From NCBI GenBank assembly GCA_904419075.1, contig CAJFQM010000001.1, forward strand, positions 124,001 through 188,000: a stretch of 64,000 bases of DNA, in the 5' to 3' direction. Below, piece by piece: positions 1 to 9,584 of the stretch; the stretch's first letter is position 1, and every line of letters starts with the position of its first letter. This DNA is from an uncultured Clostridia bacterium. Lineage in GTDB: Bacteria > Bacillota > Clostridia > Christensenellales > Borkfalkiaceae. The position numbers and the translations under genes were made by a program. The notes under the pieces are model-generated. The model had not been told where the DNA came from, searched no databases, and saw only the letters and a program-made list of their open reading frames with translations.

Positions 1-181
1 CGTAAAGATAGGAACGTACGATATTTCCATTCTTCCTTACGAGGACTGCTGTACGGTCTTTCTGCCCGATTATCCTGCCATTCGTCCCAAGTTGAAGGAC
101 ATTTTGGAGGAAGAGAAAAAACTCGACGTGGAAGCCCTGATCGCAGAAGCTTTTTCCGGTCTCGAAAAAGAAGAATTGTAA
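1..181 (+). CDS. thiI: tRNA 4-thiouridine sulfurtransferase ThiI, C-terminal end (partial)
   Basis: The window opens inside a reading frame that runs from base 2 to a TAA at 179-181, about 59 codons. The visible residues include IGTYDISILPYEDCCTVF, the conserved C-terminal part of the PP-loop domain of ThiI, with the usual Pro-Tyr-Glu-Asp-Cys-Cys stretch. ThiI moves sulfur to U8 of tRNA and in some lineages also supplies sulfur for thiazole synthesis. The protein ends soon after this motif, so there is no rhodanese domain, as is usual in Firmicutes. The 5' part lies outside the window. A hairpin terminator follows directly. Identity is fairly sure from the motif alone. Confidence 0.8.
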   Translation, partial: VKIGTYDISILPYEDCCTVFLPDYPAIRPKLKDILEEEKKLDVEALIAEAFSGLEKEEL

Positions 182-199
182 AATTAAAAATTTGATTGT

Positions 200-235
200 A
201 AAAAGCCCTCGGAAAATCCGAAGGCTTTTTCTCTT
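200..235. terminator. Bidirectional terminator between thiI and the penicillin-binding protein gene
   Basis: A 14-base stem (AAAAAGCCCTCGGA against TCCGAAGGCTTTTT, one wobble or mismatch) with a short A loop is flanked by A-rich and T-rich tracts on both sides. It sits between the convergent thiI and penicillin-binding protein genes and could stop transcription from either side. Confidence 0.8.
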
Positions 236-2476
236 TCAATAATCCCACCAATTTTTTTCTACAATATCCGGCGGAGTATCGGGTACGATCGGACGTACGT
301 TCTCTCCTTCCTTTTTCGTCGATACGGAAGGGAGCGTGACGGGTTTGCCCTTGACTCCTTTGTAAACGGGCGTAATCGTATAGACATAAGTTTTTCCGTC
401 CTTTATTTTTTCATCGACGAATGTTTCGATATATTTTCCGGAATAGACTGTAGTATGTGTGACAGAGTCGAAACGATCGATGAGATAATCATAATCATCG
501 GGCGTACCTTTCGCGAAACGAATGACAATCTTTCCTTCCTTATAGGCGATGGAAGGCATCTCTATCGCAGGATTGGTAAAGCGTTCCGATTTTAGGGAAG
601 GGAGGGCGCTTTTTTTGAACAGTTCGGAAAAGCGGCTTTCGACGGGGGAATTTTCGTCTGCAAGCATAATATTATGCGTGGAATAATACTCTGTTTTATC
701 GAGAAAAACATTCTCTACCCCCGAAGGTTTTCGGAAATCTTCGGGGAAGTGGTCTTTGTAAAGGTATTCGTTTATTTTCAAAGCGATATTGCAGGGAATG
801 CCTCCGCCCGTGATATCCATGGGGGAATTGTCCGCATATCCCAGCCAGACACCGACGCAGTCTTCCGTCGTATAGGACAGCGCGTAAGCGTCGTTGTTGC
901 CGTTTTTCGTTCCCCCCGTACCCGTTTTTGCCGCAACGGGGAAAGGGAGCGTCCTCAACTTTTTGGCGGTTCCTTCTTTTGCGGCGGTCTTTAACATGTC
1001 GTCTATGAGATAAGCGGTATCTTCGGAAAATACGCGAACGGGGCGTTCTCTCCGCTTGTAAGCGGTATGTCCGTCGACGACGATTTCACGGATAAACCCC
1101 GCGGAAATATATTCTCCGCCGCAGGGAAAGACAGAATAGGCATTTGCGATCTGGTTGAGAGTAAAGCCTTCTTTCATTCCTCCGAGAGCCAAAGCGAGGG
1201 AATAATCGTCCTCGGGAATTTCCAGATCGAGTTTTTTAAGGTATTCCGCCGATCTGGCTACTCCCGTCGAATTGAGAATTTTAACGGCGGGAATGTTGAT
1301 GCTCTTGGCGAGGCTTTCCCTCACGCTGACATAGCCGCTGTAAGTGCCGCTGAAATTTTTCGGCTCATAACCCGAAAAATTTGTTTTTTCGTCGAGGATA
1401 GGGGTTGCGGGAGAAATCATATCTTCTTCGAGTGCGGGCGCATAGACGAGAAGCGGTTTTATGAGGGAACCCGGCAGTCGTTTTATTTCTCCGACCGTGG
1501 AGTAATAGGCTTTGAATCCGTGAGTCTTGTTGTCGAGAACGGTATAAATTTTATCCGTTTCGCTCGCGGAGGAAAGGGATTCGAGATAATTTTGAAGTCC
1601 CGCGTCGAGATAGGTATAAATACGGATATTTCCGCCGAGAACAAAGTCGTATTCTTCGGATAATTCTTCGAGTTCGTCGAAAACCCGATCGAAATAGCTT
1701 TTGTCGAGCGCTCCCGCCGAAGGTGCAGTCGGAAGCGGAACGGAGAGAGCCTCTTCCTTTTCTTCCTCGGTGATGTGTCCCTGCGCCAGCATGGCGGAAA
1801 GGACGGTTTTTTTCCGTCCGAGGCAATTTTCGGGGTGTTTGAAAGGGGAATAATTGTTCGGAGATTTGATGAGTCCGGCCAAAACGGCCGCTTCCGCGAG
1901 TCGAAGCTCGGAAGGCTCTTTTCCGAAATAAAATTCGGCCGCGGAGGAAAGCCCGAAGCAGTTGTGTCCGAAATAAATGGTATTGAGATACTTTTCGAGG
2001 ATTTCGTCTTTGGTGTATCGTTTTTCCAGCTGTCTCGTCAATTTGAATTCTTTTAATTTTCGCTTGATCGTCTTTTCCTGAGAAAGGTGCGTATTTTTGA
2101 TCAATTGCTGAGAAATCGTGGAAGCGCCTTCTTTGAACGAGCGCGATTTAAGATTTTTCCAAGTGGCTTTGACGATGCGTTTATAATCAAAGCCGTCATG
2201 GTCGTAAAAACGCTTGTCTTCCGTATCCACGAAAGCGAACTTTACCTTTTCGGAAAGTGAGTCGAGGCGAAAAGTCTCCTTCGGCGAAAAGGCCGCTGCG
2301 TCTTTTACGGCGCGGTCGTTTGCGTCGAAAATTTCTATTTTGTCGTCGGAGATGACGAGTTTCTTTTCGTCGAGAACCGCGTCTTGCGTGACGATGGTAT
2401 AATAAGCGGCGCCGCTTGCGGCGATGACGGCGAAACAGCCCGAGATTACGAGCAGGATTTTCCAAGTTTTTTTCAT
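236..2476 (-). CDS. Class A penicillin-binding protein (transglycosylase/transpeptidase)
   Basis: A 746-residue bifunctional murein synthase that polymerises lipid II and cross-links peptides at the outer face of the membrane. A membrane anchor spans about residues 6-28. The glycosyltransferase 51 domain carries EDKRFYDHDGFD (from residue 86) and GASTISQQ (117-124). The transpeptidase domain has SLIK (Ser337 nucleophile), SIN (392-394) and KTGT (517-520). A fibronectin-like tail follows near residues 640-730. The frame stays open about 97 codons upstream, but MKKTWK at 2476 directly precedes the membrane anchor and fits the family; no strong ribosome binding site is visible there. The gene is divergent from miaB and convergent with thiI. 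It is a PBP1a/2c-type enzyme; the exact paralogue cannot be told. Confidence 0.9.
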   Translation of the reverse strand: MKKTWKILLVISGCFAVIAASGAAYYTIVTQDAVLDEKKLVISDDKIEIFDANDRAVKDAAAFSPKETFRLDSLSEKVKFAFVDTEDKRFYDHDGFDYKRIVKATWKNLKSRSFKEGASTISQQLIKNTHLSQEKTIKRKLKEFKLTRQLEKRYTKDEILEKYLNTIYFGHNCFGLSSAAEFYFGKEPSELRLAEAAVLAGLIKSPNNYSPFKHPENCLGRKKTVLSAMLAQGHITEEEKEEALSVPLPTAPSAGALDKSYFDRVFDELEELSEEYDFVLGGNIRIYTYLDAGLQNYLESLSSASETDKIYTVLDNKTHGFKAYYSTVGEIKRLPGSLIKPLLVYAPALEEDMISPATPILDEKTNFSGYEPKNFSGTYSGYVSVRESLAKSINIPAVKILNSTGVARSAEYLKKLDLEIPEDDYSLALALGGMKEGFTLNQIANAYSVFPCGGEYISAGFIREIVVDGHTAYKRRERPVRVFSEDTAYLIDDMLKTAAKEGTAKKLRTLPFPVAAKTGTGGTKNGNNDAYALSYTTEDCVGVWLGYADNSPMDITGGGIPCNIALKINEYLYKDHFPEDFRKPSGVENVFLDKTEYYSTHNIMLADENSPVESRFSELFKKSALPSLKSERFTNPAIEMPSIAYKEGKIVIRFAKGTPDDYDYLIDRFDSVTHTTVYSGKYIETFVDEKIKDGKTYVYTITPVYKGVKGKPVTLPSVSTKKEGENVRPIVPDTPPDIVEKNWWDY

Positions 2477-2540
2477 CGGAATTAGTATCTGCGAATTTTG
2501 ACAATTTATTATGAAAAAGTGTTCAAAAGCCCCGAAAGAC

Positions 2541-2569
2541 TTGATAAAATTTGTAAAAAAGAGTATAAT
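2541..2569 (+). promoter_or_regulatory. Sigma-A promoter for the miaB-mutS-mutL-miaA operon
   Basis: TTGATA at 2541-2546 and a perfect TATAAT at 2564-2569 are separated by 17 bases, 28 bases before the miaB start codon. Confidence 0.75.
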
Positions 2570-2596
2570 GGAGAAAAACGAAAACACAGGAAATTT

Positions 2597-3934
2597 ATGG
2601 AGAAAAAGTACCATATCGTCACATACGGCTGTCAGATGAATGTCCATGAATCGGAAAAGATCGCGGGCATTCTTTTCAAGATGGGCTATCGGGAGACGAA
2701 AGAGACGGAAGATGCGGACATTATCGTTTTCAATACCTGCTGTATCCGGGAAAACGCGGAAAATCATGCCTTCGGGAACATAGGGGCTTTAAAAAAGCTG
2801 AAAAAGCGCAAGCCCGATCTGATTGTTGCCGTCGGCGGATGTATGACGCAGGAAAAGGGCAAAACGGAAGTCCTCAAAAGGAAATTCCCGTTCATCGACA
2901 TTATGTTCGGGACGCTGAATCTGGAAGAATTGCAGGAACTTATCGAACTTAAACAAAGAGAAAAAAAGCGGGTCGTCCGCATCAGGGAGAAGGAGGGCGA
3001 GATCGTCGAAGGGGACGAGCCTCTGCGCACGAGCTATCCCAATGCCTGGGTAAATATCATGTACGGCTGCAATAATTTTTGCTCCTATTGTATCGTGCCT
3101 TACGTCAGGGGACGGGAGCGTTCGAGAAAGCCCGAAAATATTTTGGCGGAAGTAAAAAAATTAGTCGCGGAAGGATATAAGGAAATTACCCTTTTGGGGC
3201 AAAACGTGGATTCTTACGGTTCGGACGGAAGTACGGGAATGACTTTTGCCGAACTTTTGGATTCGGTCGCTTCCGTCGAAGGGAATTTTCGGCTTCGTTT
3301 CATGACCAGCCATCCGAAGGATTTCAACGAAGAGGTCGTAAAAGTCATGGCAAAGCATCGAAAGATATGCAGACTTGTTCATCTGCCCGTTCAATCGGGC
3401 TCGGATAAAATTCTTAAAGCCATGAATCGGCGTTATACCTGCGGACAATATCTCGAAGAAGTAAAACTCCTGAGATCTTATTTTCCCGAAGCGGAACTTA
3501 CGACGGATATCATCGTAGGTTTTCCCGGAGAGACGGAGGAGGACTATCTCGCTACGGAAAAACTCGTCAGGGAAGCAAATTTTGCTTCGGCGTTCACCTT
3601 CGTATATTCTCCCCGCACGGGTACGAAAGCGGCTTCCATGCCGGACCAGATTCCCGAATCTGTTCAAAAAGACCGGATTATGCGGCTCGTAGAGCTGGTC
3701 AATTCCCTCACGCGGAAAAAATCGGAAAAGTATCTCGGAAAGACGGTGGAAATTTTGTGTGAGGATTACGACGAGAAGAAGGGACTTTATTTGGGGCGTG
3801 ACGAATTCGGCCGAATGGGGTATTTCAAGAGCGAAACCAATCGGATCGGCGACTTCGTAAATTTAAAAATTACGCAGGCAAACGGTATTTCTCTGTTCGG
3901 AGAAACAGCAGAAAAAGAAAATAAGGAAATCTGA
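2597..3934 (+). CDS. miaB: tRNA-2-methylthio-N6-dimethylallyladenosine synthase MiaB
   Basis: A 445-residue radical-SAM methylthiotransferase that adds the 2-methylthio group to i6A37 of tRNAs reading UNN codons. The N-terminal UPF0004 domain has three cluster cysteines (C12, C48 and C82 in YGCQMN, NTCC and VGGC). The radical SAM CxxxCxxC motif is C158, C162, C165 in GCNNFCSYCIVPYVRGRE. A TRAM domain closes the protein. The start MEKKYH was chosen because the frame upstream adds residues unlike the family and because this ATG follows a sigma-A promoter and an AGGAAA ribosome site. It is the first gene of an operon with miaA, whose product makes the i6A substrate, so the two tRNA37 enzymes flank the mismatch repair pair. 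Confidence 0.95.
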   Translation: MEKKYHIVTYGCQMNVHESEKIAGILFKMGYRETKETEDADIIVFNTCCIRENAENHAFGNIGALKKLKKRKPDLIVAVGGCMTQEKGKTEVLKRKFPFIDIMFGTLNLEELQELIELKQREKKRVVRIREKEGEIVEGDEPLRTSYPNAWVNIMYGCNNFCSYCIVPYVRGRERSRKPENILAEVKKLVAEGYKEITLLGQNVDSYGSDGSTGMTFAELLDSVASVEGNFRLRFMTSHPKDFNEEVVKVMAKHRKICRLVHLPVQSGSDKILKAMNRRYTCGQYLEEVKLLRSYFPEAELTTDIIVGFPGETEEDYLATEKLVREANFASAFTFVYSPRTGTKAASMPDQIPESVQKDRIMRLVELVNSLTRKKSEKYLGKTVEILCEDYDEKKGLYLGRDEFGRMGYFKSETNRIGDFVNLKITQANGISLFGETAEKENKEI

Positions 3935-3955
3935 AAAGGCAGGTTGCAAAAATTT

Positions 3956-6553
3956 ATGGCTCTTTCACTGATGATGAGACATTATCTCGAAACGAAGGAA
4001 AAATACAAAGACTGTATTCTCTTTTATCGTCTCGGCGATTTTTATGAAATGTTTTTCGACGATGCCGAAAAGGTTTCTAAACTTCTCGATTTGACGCTGA
4101 CAGGCAAAGACTGCGGGCTGGAAGATCGTGCGCCCATGTGCGGGATTCCCTATCACGCGGCGGACGTATATATTTCCAAGCTGGTTTCCATGGGAGAAAA
4201 AGTTGCGATCTGCGAACAGCTTTCCGACCCGAAAGAAGCGGGGCGCGGGCTCGTGGAACGAGACGTCGTCCGTGTCGTATCGGCGGGTACGCTCATCGAC
4301 GACACCATGCTGGACGAAAAGAAAAATAACTATATCGCCTGCCTTTTCAAGTCGGGGGATACGATAGCCGCCGCGTGGACGGACATCACGACCGGGGAAT
4401 TTTCCGCCATGGAATTTACGGGTGATTCCGCCGTGGAAGATGTCGTAAATCAGCTCGTCACTCTGTCCGTCGCCGAGGTCATCTGCAACGGAGAAATGCT
4501 GCTTTCCGCAAGGGACTTAAAGGAAATCAAGCACAATCTATTGCCCGCTTTTTCCTGTTACGTACCTTGGGCGTTTAACGTGAAACACGCGGAAAAGAAT
4601 CTTCTCGAACAATTTGAAACGCACTCTCTCGCCGCTTACGGAATTGCGGGAAAAGAAAATTGTATTGCCGCCGCAGGCGCTCTCATCGAATATCTTCGGG
4701 AAACGCAGAAACATTCCCTCAATAACATCAATAGTATTCAGATCGTCAATCGGGAACAATATATGGTGCTCGACAGCATCGCTGTGAGGAATCTGGAACT
4801 CCTTCGCAGCAACGCGGAGGGCAAGAAATACGGCTCTCTTTTGTGGCTGTTGGACAAAACTCGGACGGGCATGGGCGCACGGCTTCTCAATCAGATGATT
4901 CTTTCCCCGCTCAAAGAAATAGATAAAATCGAATATCGCCAGGAGGGCGTTTCGGAACTTTTTAATGCTTCCGTCGTACGTATGGGGCTTGCGGAGACGC
5001 TTCGGGAAGTAAAGGATATCGAGCGTTTGTCCGGAAAAATTTCCAACGGCAATTTTTCTCCCAGAGATTGCGTGGCCTTGGCGGCTTCCCTGAACGCGAT
5101 TCCGTCCGTAAAATTCCAGCTTACGGGTTTTTCTTCGAAGATCTTGACGGATATAGACGGAAACCTGTTGGATATGAAAATTTTGGCCGATTTATTGACG
5201 TCCGCCATTACGGATAATCCTCCCGCCTTGATGAAAGACGGCGGCTATATCCGCGAAGGATTTAACAAAGAATTGGACGAACTCCGAATGATCGGCAGTA
5301 ACGGAAAAGAGCTCATTTTGCAGATCGAAGCGAGGGAGAAGGAACGAACGGGCATTAAAAATCTGAAAGTGGGTTATAACCGCGTTTTCGGATATTTTAT
5401 TGAAATTTCCAATTCCTTCCGGGATAAGGTTCCGGACGATTATATCCGCAAGCAGACTTTGACGACGGGCGAACGCTTTATCACACAGGAGCTGAAAGAG
5501 CTGGAAGAAAAAATCCTGACCAGCAGCGAAAAGTCCTTGAAACTGGAAGCTCGGCTTTATAACGATTTGCTGGATATTCTCTCTCAGAATATCTCCAAAC
5601 TGAAAAAGATTTCCGGCGCGCTGGCCTTGCTCGATTGTTTGGTCGCGTTTGCGACGGTAGCCAAGGAGCGCCGTTACTGCCGTCCGAAAATGGTAGAGAG
5701 CGGCGGGCAACTCACGATTACCGAGGGGAGACACCCCGTTGTGGAAGCGATTTCCAAAGAGCGTTTTGTTCCCAACGATACGTTGCTCGATAACGAAGAA
5801 AACCGCAGTGCCGTCATTACAGGCCCGAATATGGCGGGAAAGAGCACGTATATGCGTCAAGTGGCATTGATTGTGCTCATGGCTCATATGGGGTGCTTCG
5901 TTCCCGCGAAAGAGGCGACGATTCCTATAACCGATCGTATTTTTACGCGGGTGGGAGCGAGCGATAATCTCATTTTCGACCAAAGTACTTTTATGGTGGA
6001 AATGACGGAAGTCGCGTCCATTCTTTTGCATGCGACAAAGGACAGCCTTTTGATTCTGGACGAAGTAGGGCGGGGAACGAGCACTTACGACGGCCTTTCT
6101 ATCGCATGGGCGGTCATAGAATTTCTCACGGAAAAAATTCGGGCCAAGACGCTTTTTGCCACGCATTATCACGAATTGACGGAATTGGAAAACAGAATCG
6201 AAGGCGTGAAAAATTACAAAATCACGGTTCGGGAAATGAACGGCGCAGTGGTGTTTCTTCGGAAGATAGCCCGCGGCGGAGCCAATCGCAGCTTCGGAAT
6301 AGAAGTCGCGGCGCTGGCGGGAGTTCCGAAAGAAATCACGGCGCGTGCGAAAGGCATTCTTAAAACGCTGGAAAAGAACGACATTGCCAAGGGGCATATT
6401 TTGTCGGCGGAAGAAACGGAGGATGAGCCGCACGAAAGAACTCTTTCGGAGGCGGAAAAAATTTTGGCGGAAACGGATTTGAATACGCTTTCTCCCATGC
6501 AGGCGTTGTTGCTTCTGAGCGATTTGAAAGAAAAAGTGAAGTCGGAGAACTGA
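3956..6553 (+). CDS. mutS: DNA mismatch repair ATPase MutS
   Basis: An 865-residue mismatch recognition protein. The mismatch-contacting Phe-x-Glu lies in GDFYEMF near residue 28. The ABC ATPase has Walker A GPNMAGKST (about 622-630), Walker B and D-loop ILDEVGRGTSTYDG (about 700), and the FATHYHEL switch. A C-terminal dimerisation tail is present. An in-frame TTG at 3944 would add four residues, but it touches the AGGCAGG ribosome site; the ATG at 3956 is correctly spaced and aligns with B. subtilis MutS. Standard MutS1, not the MutS2 paralogue. Its stop is one base before the mutL start, so the two are translationally linked. Confidence 0.97.
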   Translation: MALSLMMRHYLETKEKYKDCILFYRLGDFYEMFFDDAEKVSKLLDLTLTGKDCGLEDRAPMCGIPYHAADVYISKLVSMGEKVAICEQLSDPKEAGRGLVERDVVRVVSAGTLIDDTMLDEKKNNYIACLFKSGDTIAAAWTDITTGEFSAMEFTGDSAVEDVVNQLVTLSVAEVICNGEMLLSARDLKEIKHNLLPAFSCYVPWAFNVKHAEKNLLEQFETHSLAAYGIAGKENCIAAAGALIEYLRETQKHSLNNINSIQIVNREQYMVLDSIAVRNLELLRSNAEGKKYGSLLWLLDKTRTGMGARLLNQMILSPLKEIDKIEYRQEGVSELFNASVVRMGLAETLREVKDIERLSGKISNGNFSPRDCVALAASLNAIPSVKFQLTGFSSKILTDIDGNLLDMKILADLLTSAITDNPPALMKDGGYIREGFNKELDELRMIGSNGKELILQIEAREKERTGIKNLKVGYNRVFGYFIEISNSFRDKVPDDYIRKQTLTTGERFITQELKELEEKILTSSEKSLKLEARLYNDLLDILSQNISKLKKISGALALLDCLVAFATVAKERRYCRPKMVESGGQLTITEGRHPVVEAISKERFVPNDTLLDNEENRSAVITGPNMAGKSTYMRQVALIVLMAHMGCFVPAKEATIPITDRIFTRVGASDNLIFDQSTFMVEMTEVASILLHATKDSLLILDEVGRGTSTYDGLSIAWAVIEFLTEKIRAKTLFATHYHELTELENRIEGVKNYKITVREMNGAVVFLRKIARGGANRSFGIEVAALAGVPKEITARAKGILKTLEKNDIAKGHILSAEETEDEPHERTLSEAEKILAETDLNTLSPMQALLLLSDLKEKVKSEN

Positions 6554-6554
6554 T

Positions 6555-8639
6555 ATGTCGAAAATCAATATTTTACCCGCCCAAGTCTATAACAGAATCG
6601 CTGCGGGAGAAGTGGTGGACAGACCCTATTCGGTCGTAAAAGAGCTGGTTGAAAATTCAATAGACGCCGGAGCGACGGAAATAGAGATTTACGTAGAAAA
6701 CGGCGGGAAACAGCTTATCCGCGTCGTGGATAACGGAAGCGGAATCGCGCGCGACGATTTACAGGCGGCCTTTTTACCCCATGCCACGAGCAAAATTTCT
6801 AAAGCCGACGACTTGGAGCATATTCTGACGCTCGGATTCCGCGGCGAAGCGGTGGCTTCCATTGCCGCTGTGTCGAAAATGACGATCACTTCCAAAGTCT
6901 CGGGGGAAAACTGTTATCGGTTATCTTCGGACGGGGGGAAGCTCGGCGAGATTACCGAAGCTGCGGGCGAAAACGGGACGGACGTCAGAGTAGAGATGCT
7001 CTTTTTCAATACGCCCGTGCGGTTGGGATTTCTCAAATCGGATAAATCGGAGGAAACCGACATTACCAATTTTGTCTCTCGGTTTATTTTGAATCGTCCG
7101 AATATCTCCTTTCGTTATTTCGTTAACGGGAAACAGGTTCTCCAATCCTTCGGCGGCGGGGAAGAAGAGGCACTCGTCGGCGTTTACGGCGCTTCGACGC
7201 TGAAAGAATGTTATAAGATAGACGCGGAAAAACACGGAATCCGTATCCGAGGCTATATCGGGAATCAAAATTTCTCCAAGCCGAACAAAACGTATCAAAG
7301 CGTGTTTCTCAACGGAAGACATATCGTTAATACGACGATTTCCGCGGCGATTTCCAATGCGTACATGAGTTATCTCATGAAACGGCAATATCCTTTTTAC
7401 GTGCTGTATATCGACGTGCCGACAGAGATCGTGGACGTCAACGTTCACCCGAATAAGGCAGACGTACGGTTTGCGGATAACCAGATTATTTATGGATGTA
7501 TTTACTCGGTGATTTCTTCCGTTTTGGACGGAAACTCCAAAGCATTGGAATATCTCGTTCCGGAAAAATCGCTTTCTCGTTCCGAATCGACCTCTTCCTC
7601 GAACATAGAGGAAGCAAAGAAAATCGATTCATCTTCTGAAAAAACGAAGCTCTCCGAAAATGGCGGAGCGAAAAATTTTTCCGCTTTCAGAAATTCGCCT
7701 TCCCCGATTTCGGGCGGCATCGGTTCAAAATCTTCCGATCCCCCAAAGAACGATCGGGCAAAAGGTTTTGCGTCGTTCACCTATGAAGAGGCGAAAAGGG
7801 AAATAGAAACAGCAGCACCTCGTTTTACCGAGGAGCGACTTGCTCAAAAAGCGAAGATAGAACTTCCCTTTGATGAAAAGAATATTAAAAAGGCAAACGA
7901 AACAGACAAAACGGAGGCTTATTCCGATTTGCCGTTTGAAGAAAATATTTTGGAAGTGAACGATTCCGCTCTCGACAGGCTTGGAGCAAAAAAGGACGTT
8001 TTTGAAGAGAATAAACGCTTCTTGGCCGACTTGGATACAAAAGCGAAACAAAGTAAAATCGACGTTACGACGTGTGTATATGCAGGAAAGTTATTCAACA
8101 CTTATCTTTTGTATGAAAAGGGCGATACGGCGTATATTATCGACCAGCATGCCGCGCACGAACGTTTGATTTTTGACCGACTGAAAGAGCAAATGAAAAA
8201 TCGGAAGGTTTTGCAGCAGCCCATGCTTTTGCCGTATATGCTCGATCTGAACGCCTCCGAGAGCGCATTCATCCGAGAAAATTTGGAGAATATCCGGGAA
8301 ATGGGATTTGAGATAGACGAATTCGGAAATAATTCTTTCAAAATCTCCGCTGTTCCTTTGGATTTACAGAATATCGATCTGGCGTCTTTTTTCAACGATA
8401 TTTTGGGCGACGTGAGCGGTTATCGTGCGATAAAACTCGAAAATATATTGAAGGATAAATTGGCGACGGCGGCCTGTAAAGCCGCCGTAAAAGGCGGAAT
8501 GGATCTGACTCGCGAGGAAATCGATAAACTTTTCGCTCTCATGGACGGAAATATGGGGTTGAAATGTCCTCACGGCCGTCCCGTAGTCGTAAAGATGACA
8601 AAAACGGAACTCGAAAAGATGTTCAAGAGGATCGTCTGA
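6555..8639 (+). CDS. mutL: DNA mismatch repair endonuclease MutL
   Basis: A 694-residue GHKL ATPase that couples MutS mismatch binding to strand nicking. The N-terminal ATP site is visible in AAGEVV, ELVENSIDAG and DNGSGI. A long, low-complexity linker rich in Ser, Glu and Lys covers about residues 335-510. The C-terminal domain keeps the metal-dependent endonuclease motif DQHAAHER (about 529-536) and the metal-site CPHGRP near 670. It is therefore a nicking MutL as in most bacteria without MutH. A TGATG overlap joins its stop to miaA. Confidence 0.96.
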   Translation: MSKINILPAQVYNRIAAGEVVDRPYSVVKELVENSIDAGATEIEIYVENGGKQLIRVVDNGSGIARDDLQAAFLPHATSKISKADDLEHILTLGFRGEAVASIAAVSKMTITSKVSGENCYRLSSDGGKLGEITEAAGENGTDVRVEMLFFNTPVRLGFLKSDKSEETDITNFVSRFILNRPNISFRYFVNGKQVLQSFGGGEEEALVGVYGASTLKECYKIDAEKHGIRIRGYIGNQNFSKPNKTYQSVFLNGRHIVNTTISAAISNAYMSYLMKRQYPFYVLYIDVPTEIVDVNVHPNKADVRFADNQIIYGCIYSVISSVLDGNSKALEYLVPEKSLSRSESTSSSNIEEAKKIDSSSEKTKLSENGGAKNFSAFRNSPSPISGGIGSKSSDPPKNDRAKGFASFTYEEAKREIETAAPRFTEERLAQKAKIELPFDEKNIKKANETDKTEAYSDLPFEENILEVNDSALDRLGAKKDVFEENKRFLADLDTKAKQSKIDVTTCVYAGKLFNTYLLYEKGDTAYIIDQHAAHERLIFDRLKEQMKNRKVLQQPMLLPYMLDLNASESAFIRENLENIREMGFEIDEFGNNSFKISAVPLDLQNIDLASFFNDILGDVSGYRAIKLENILKDKLATAACKAAVKGGMDLTREEIDKLFALMDGNMGLKCPHGRPVVVKMTKTELEKMFKRIV

Positions 8640-9535
8640 TGCCCAAAATTCTCGTCATCTGCGGCCCGACGGCGTCGGGAAAAACAGAGCTTGCCGTAAA
8701 TTGTGCTTTGGCTTTGCATAGTGAAATTATTTCCGCCGATTCCATGCTCGTATATAGAGATTTGAATATCGGTACCGCCAAACCGACGGAAGAGGAAAAA
8801 AGGGGCGTTCCGCATCATCTCATAGATGTAGTTGATCCTTCCGAAAATTTTTCCGTCAGCGATTATGAAAAGTCGGCGCTTCCCGTAACAGAGAAACTTC
8901 TGTCCCTTAAAAAAACGCCGATCATCTGTGGCGGCACGGGATTCTATATTCGGGCGCTGTTATATAAAAGTCAGTTCGGCAACGCGGGAGCCGACGAACG
9001 GATAAGAAAAAAATATGAACAAATCCTGCTTGAAAACGGAAAAGACTATCTCCATAATTTATTGAGAGAAAAGGACCCGGAAAGCGCCGAAATTCTTCAC
9101 CCGAACGATACCAAGAGAGTCATTCGGGCGCTGGAAATTTTCGATATCACGGGAAAGAAAAAATCCGAGCAGCAGGACAGACCTGTTCCGCGTTTCGATT
9201 TTGTCAGCATCTCCATCGATTATCCCCGCGAAATTTTATATAACCGCATCGATTCCCGCGTCGATAAAATGTTTTCCTCGGGCCTTACAGATGAGGTGCA
9301 GGGGCTTTTATTCCGCGGAATTTCTCCGAAATCTCAATGTATGCAGGGGATAGGATATAAAGAAGTGGCCGAAGGAATAAAACAAGGATTACCGGAAGAA
9401 GACATTCGGGAGCTTGTAAAAAAGAATACTCGCAATTATGCCAAAAGACAGATTACTTTCTTTAAGCGCATGCAGAATCATATTTTTCTGCCGCCTGAAA
9501 GAGCTACAGCGGAAGAAGTTTTAAAATTATTATAA
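8639..9535 (+). CDS. miaA: tRNA dimethylallyltransferase MiaA
   Basis: A 298-residue enzyme that transfers dimethylallyl to N6 of A37 in UNN-reading tRNAs, the substrate step for MiaB. The P-loop GPTASGKTEL is near the N-terminus, followed by ADSMLVYRDLNIGTAKPT, HHLIDVVDP and GGTGFYIRALL. The ATG at 8639 overlaps the mutL TGA by one base; the frame continues about 25 codons upstream, but those residues lie inside mutL and before the P-loop start. The stop TAA falls inside the first copy of the 37-base palindromic element, so this element lies immediately at the end of the gene. Confidence 0.95.
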   Translation: MPKILVICGPTASGKTELAVNCALALHSEIISADSMLVYRDLNIGTAKPTEEEKRGVPHHLIDVVDPSENFSVSDYEKSALPVTEKLLSLKKTPIICGGTGFYIRALLYKSQFGNAGADERIRKKYEQILLENGKDYLHNLLREKDPESAEILHPNDTKRVIRALEIFDITGKKKSEQQDRPVPRFDFVSISIDYPREILYNRIDSRVDKMFSSGLTDEVQGLLFRGISPKSQCMQGIGYKEVAEGIKQGLPEEDIRELVKKNTRNYAKRQITFFKRMQNHIFLPPERATAEEVLKLL

Positions 9536-9570
9536 CTATGTCTGACATAATATATATGTCAGACATAGAT
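9534..9570. repeat. 37-base palindromic element, copy 1 (intergenic)
   Basis: The core is a perfect inverted repeat with 14-base arms (CTATGTCTGACATA at 9536-9549 and its complement at 9555-9568) and a 5-base AT loop. It begins inside the miaA stop codon and ends 14 bases before the next start codon. Read on the plus strand it encodes MSDIIYMSDI without a stop. It matches copies at 15791-15827 and 34074-34110 without gaps. There is no T tract, so it is not a standard terminator. Confidence 0.85.
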
Positions 9571-9584
9571 GTTAGGAGACTGAA

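Noticed and set aside
664-677. A 14-base perfect palindrome GCATAATATTATGC that resembles the centre of the 37-base element
   Set aside because: It lies inside the penicillin-binding protein gene at a place that fits normal coding sequence, and the outer arms of the element (CTATG..CATAG) are absent.
5192-6568. A 458-codon open frame on the minus strand opposite mutS
   Set aside because: It is a mirror frame of the conserved mutS gene with no protein-like motifs and no ribosome site; similar long shadow frames lie opposite the decarboxylase, dxs and other genes.
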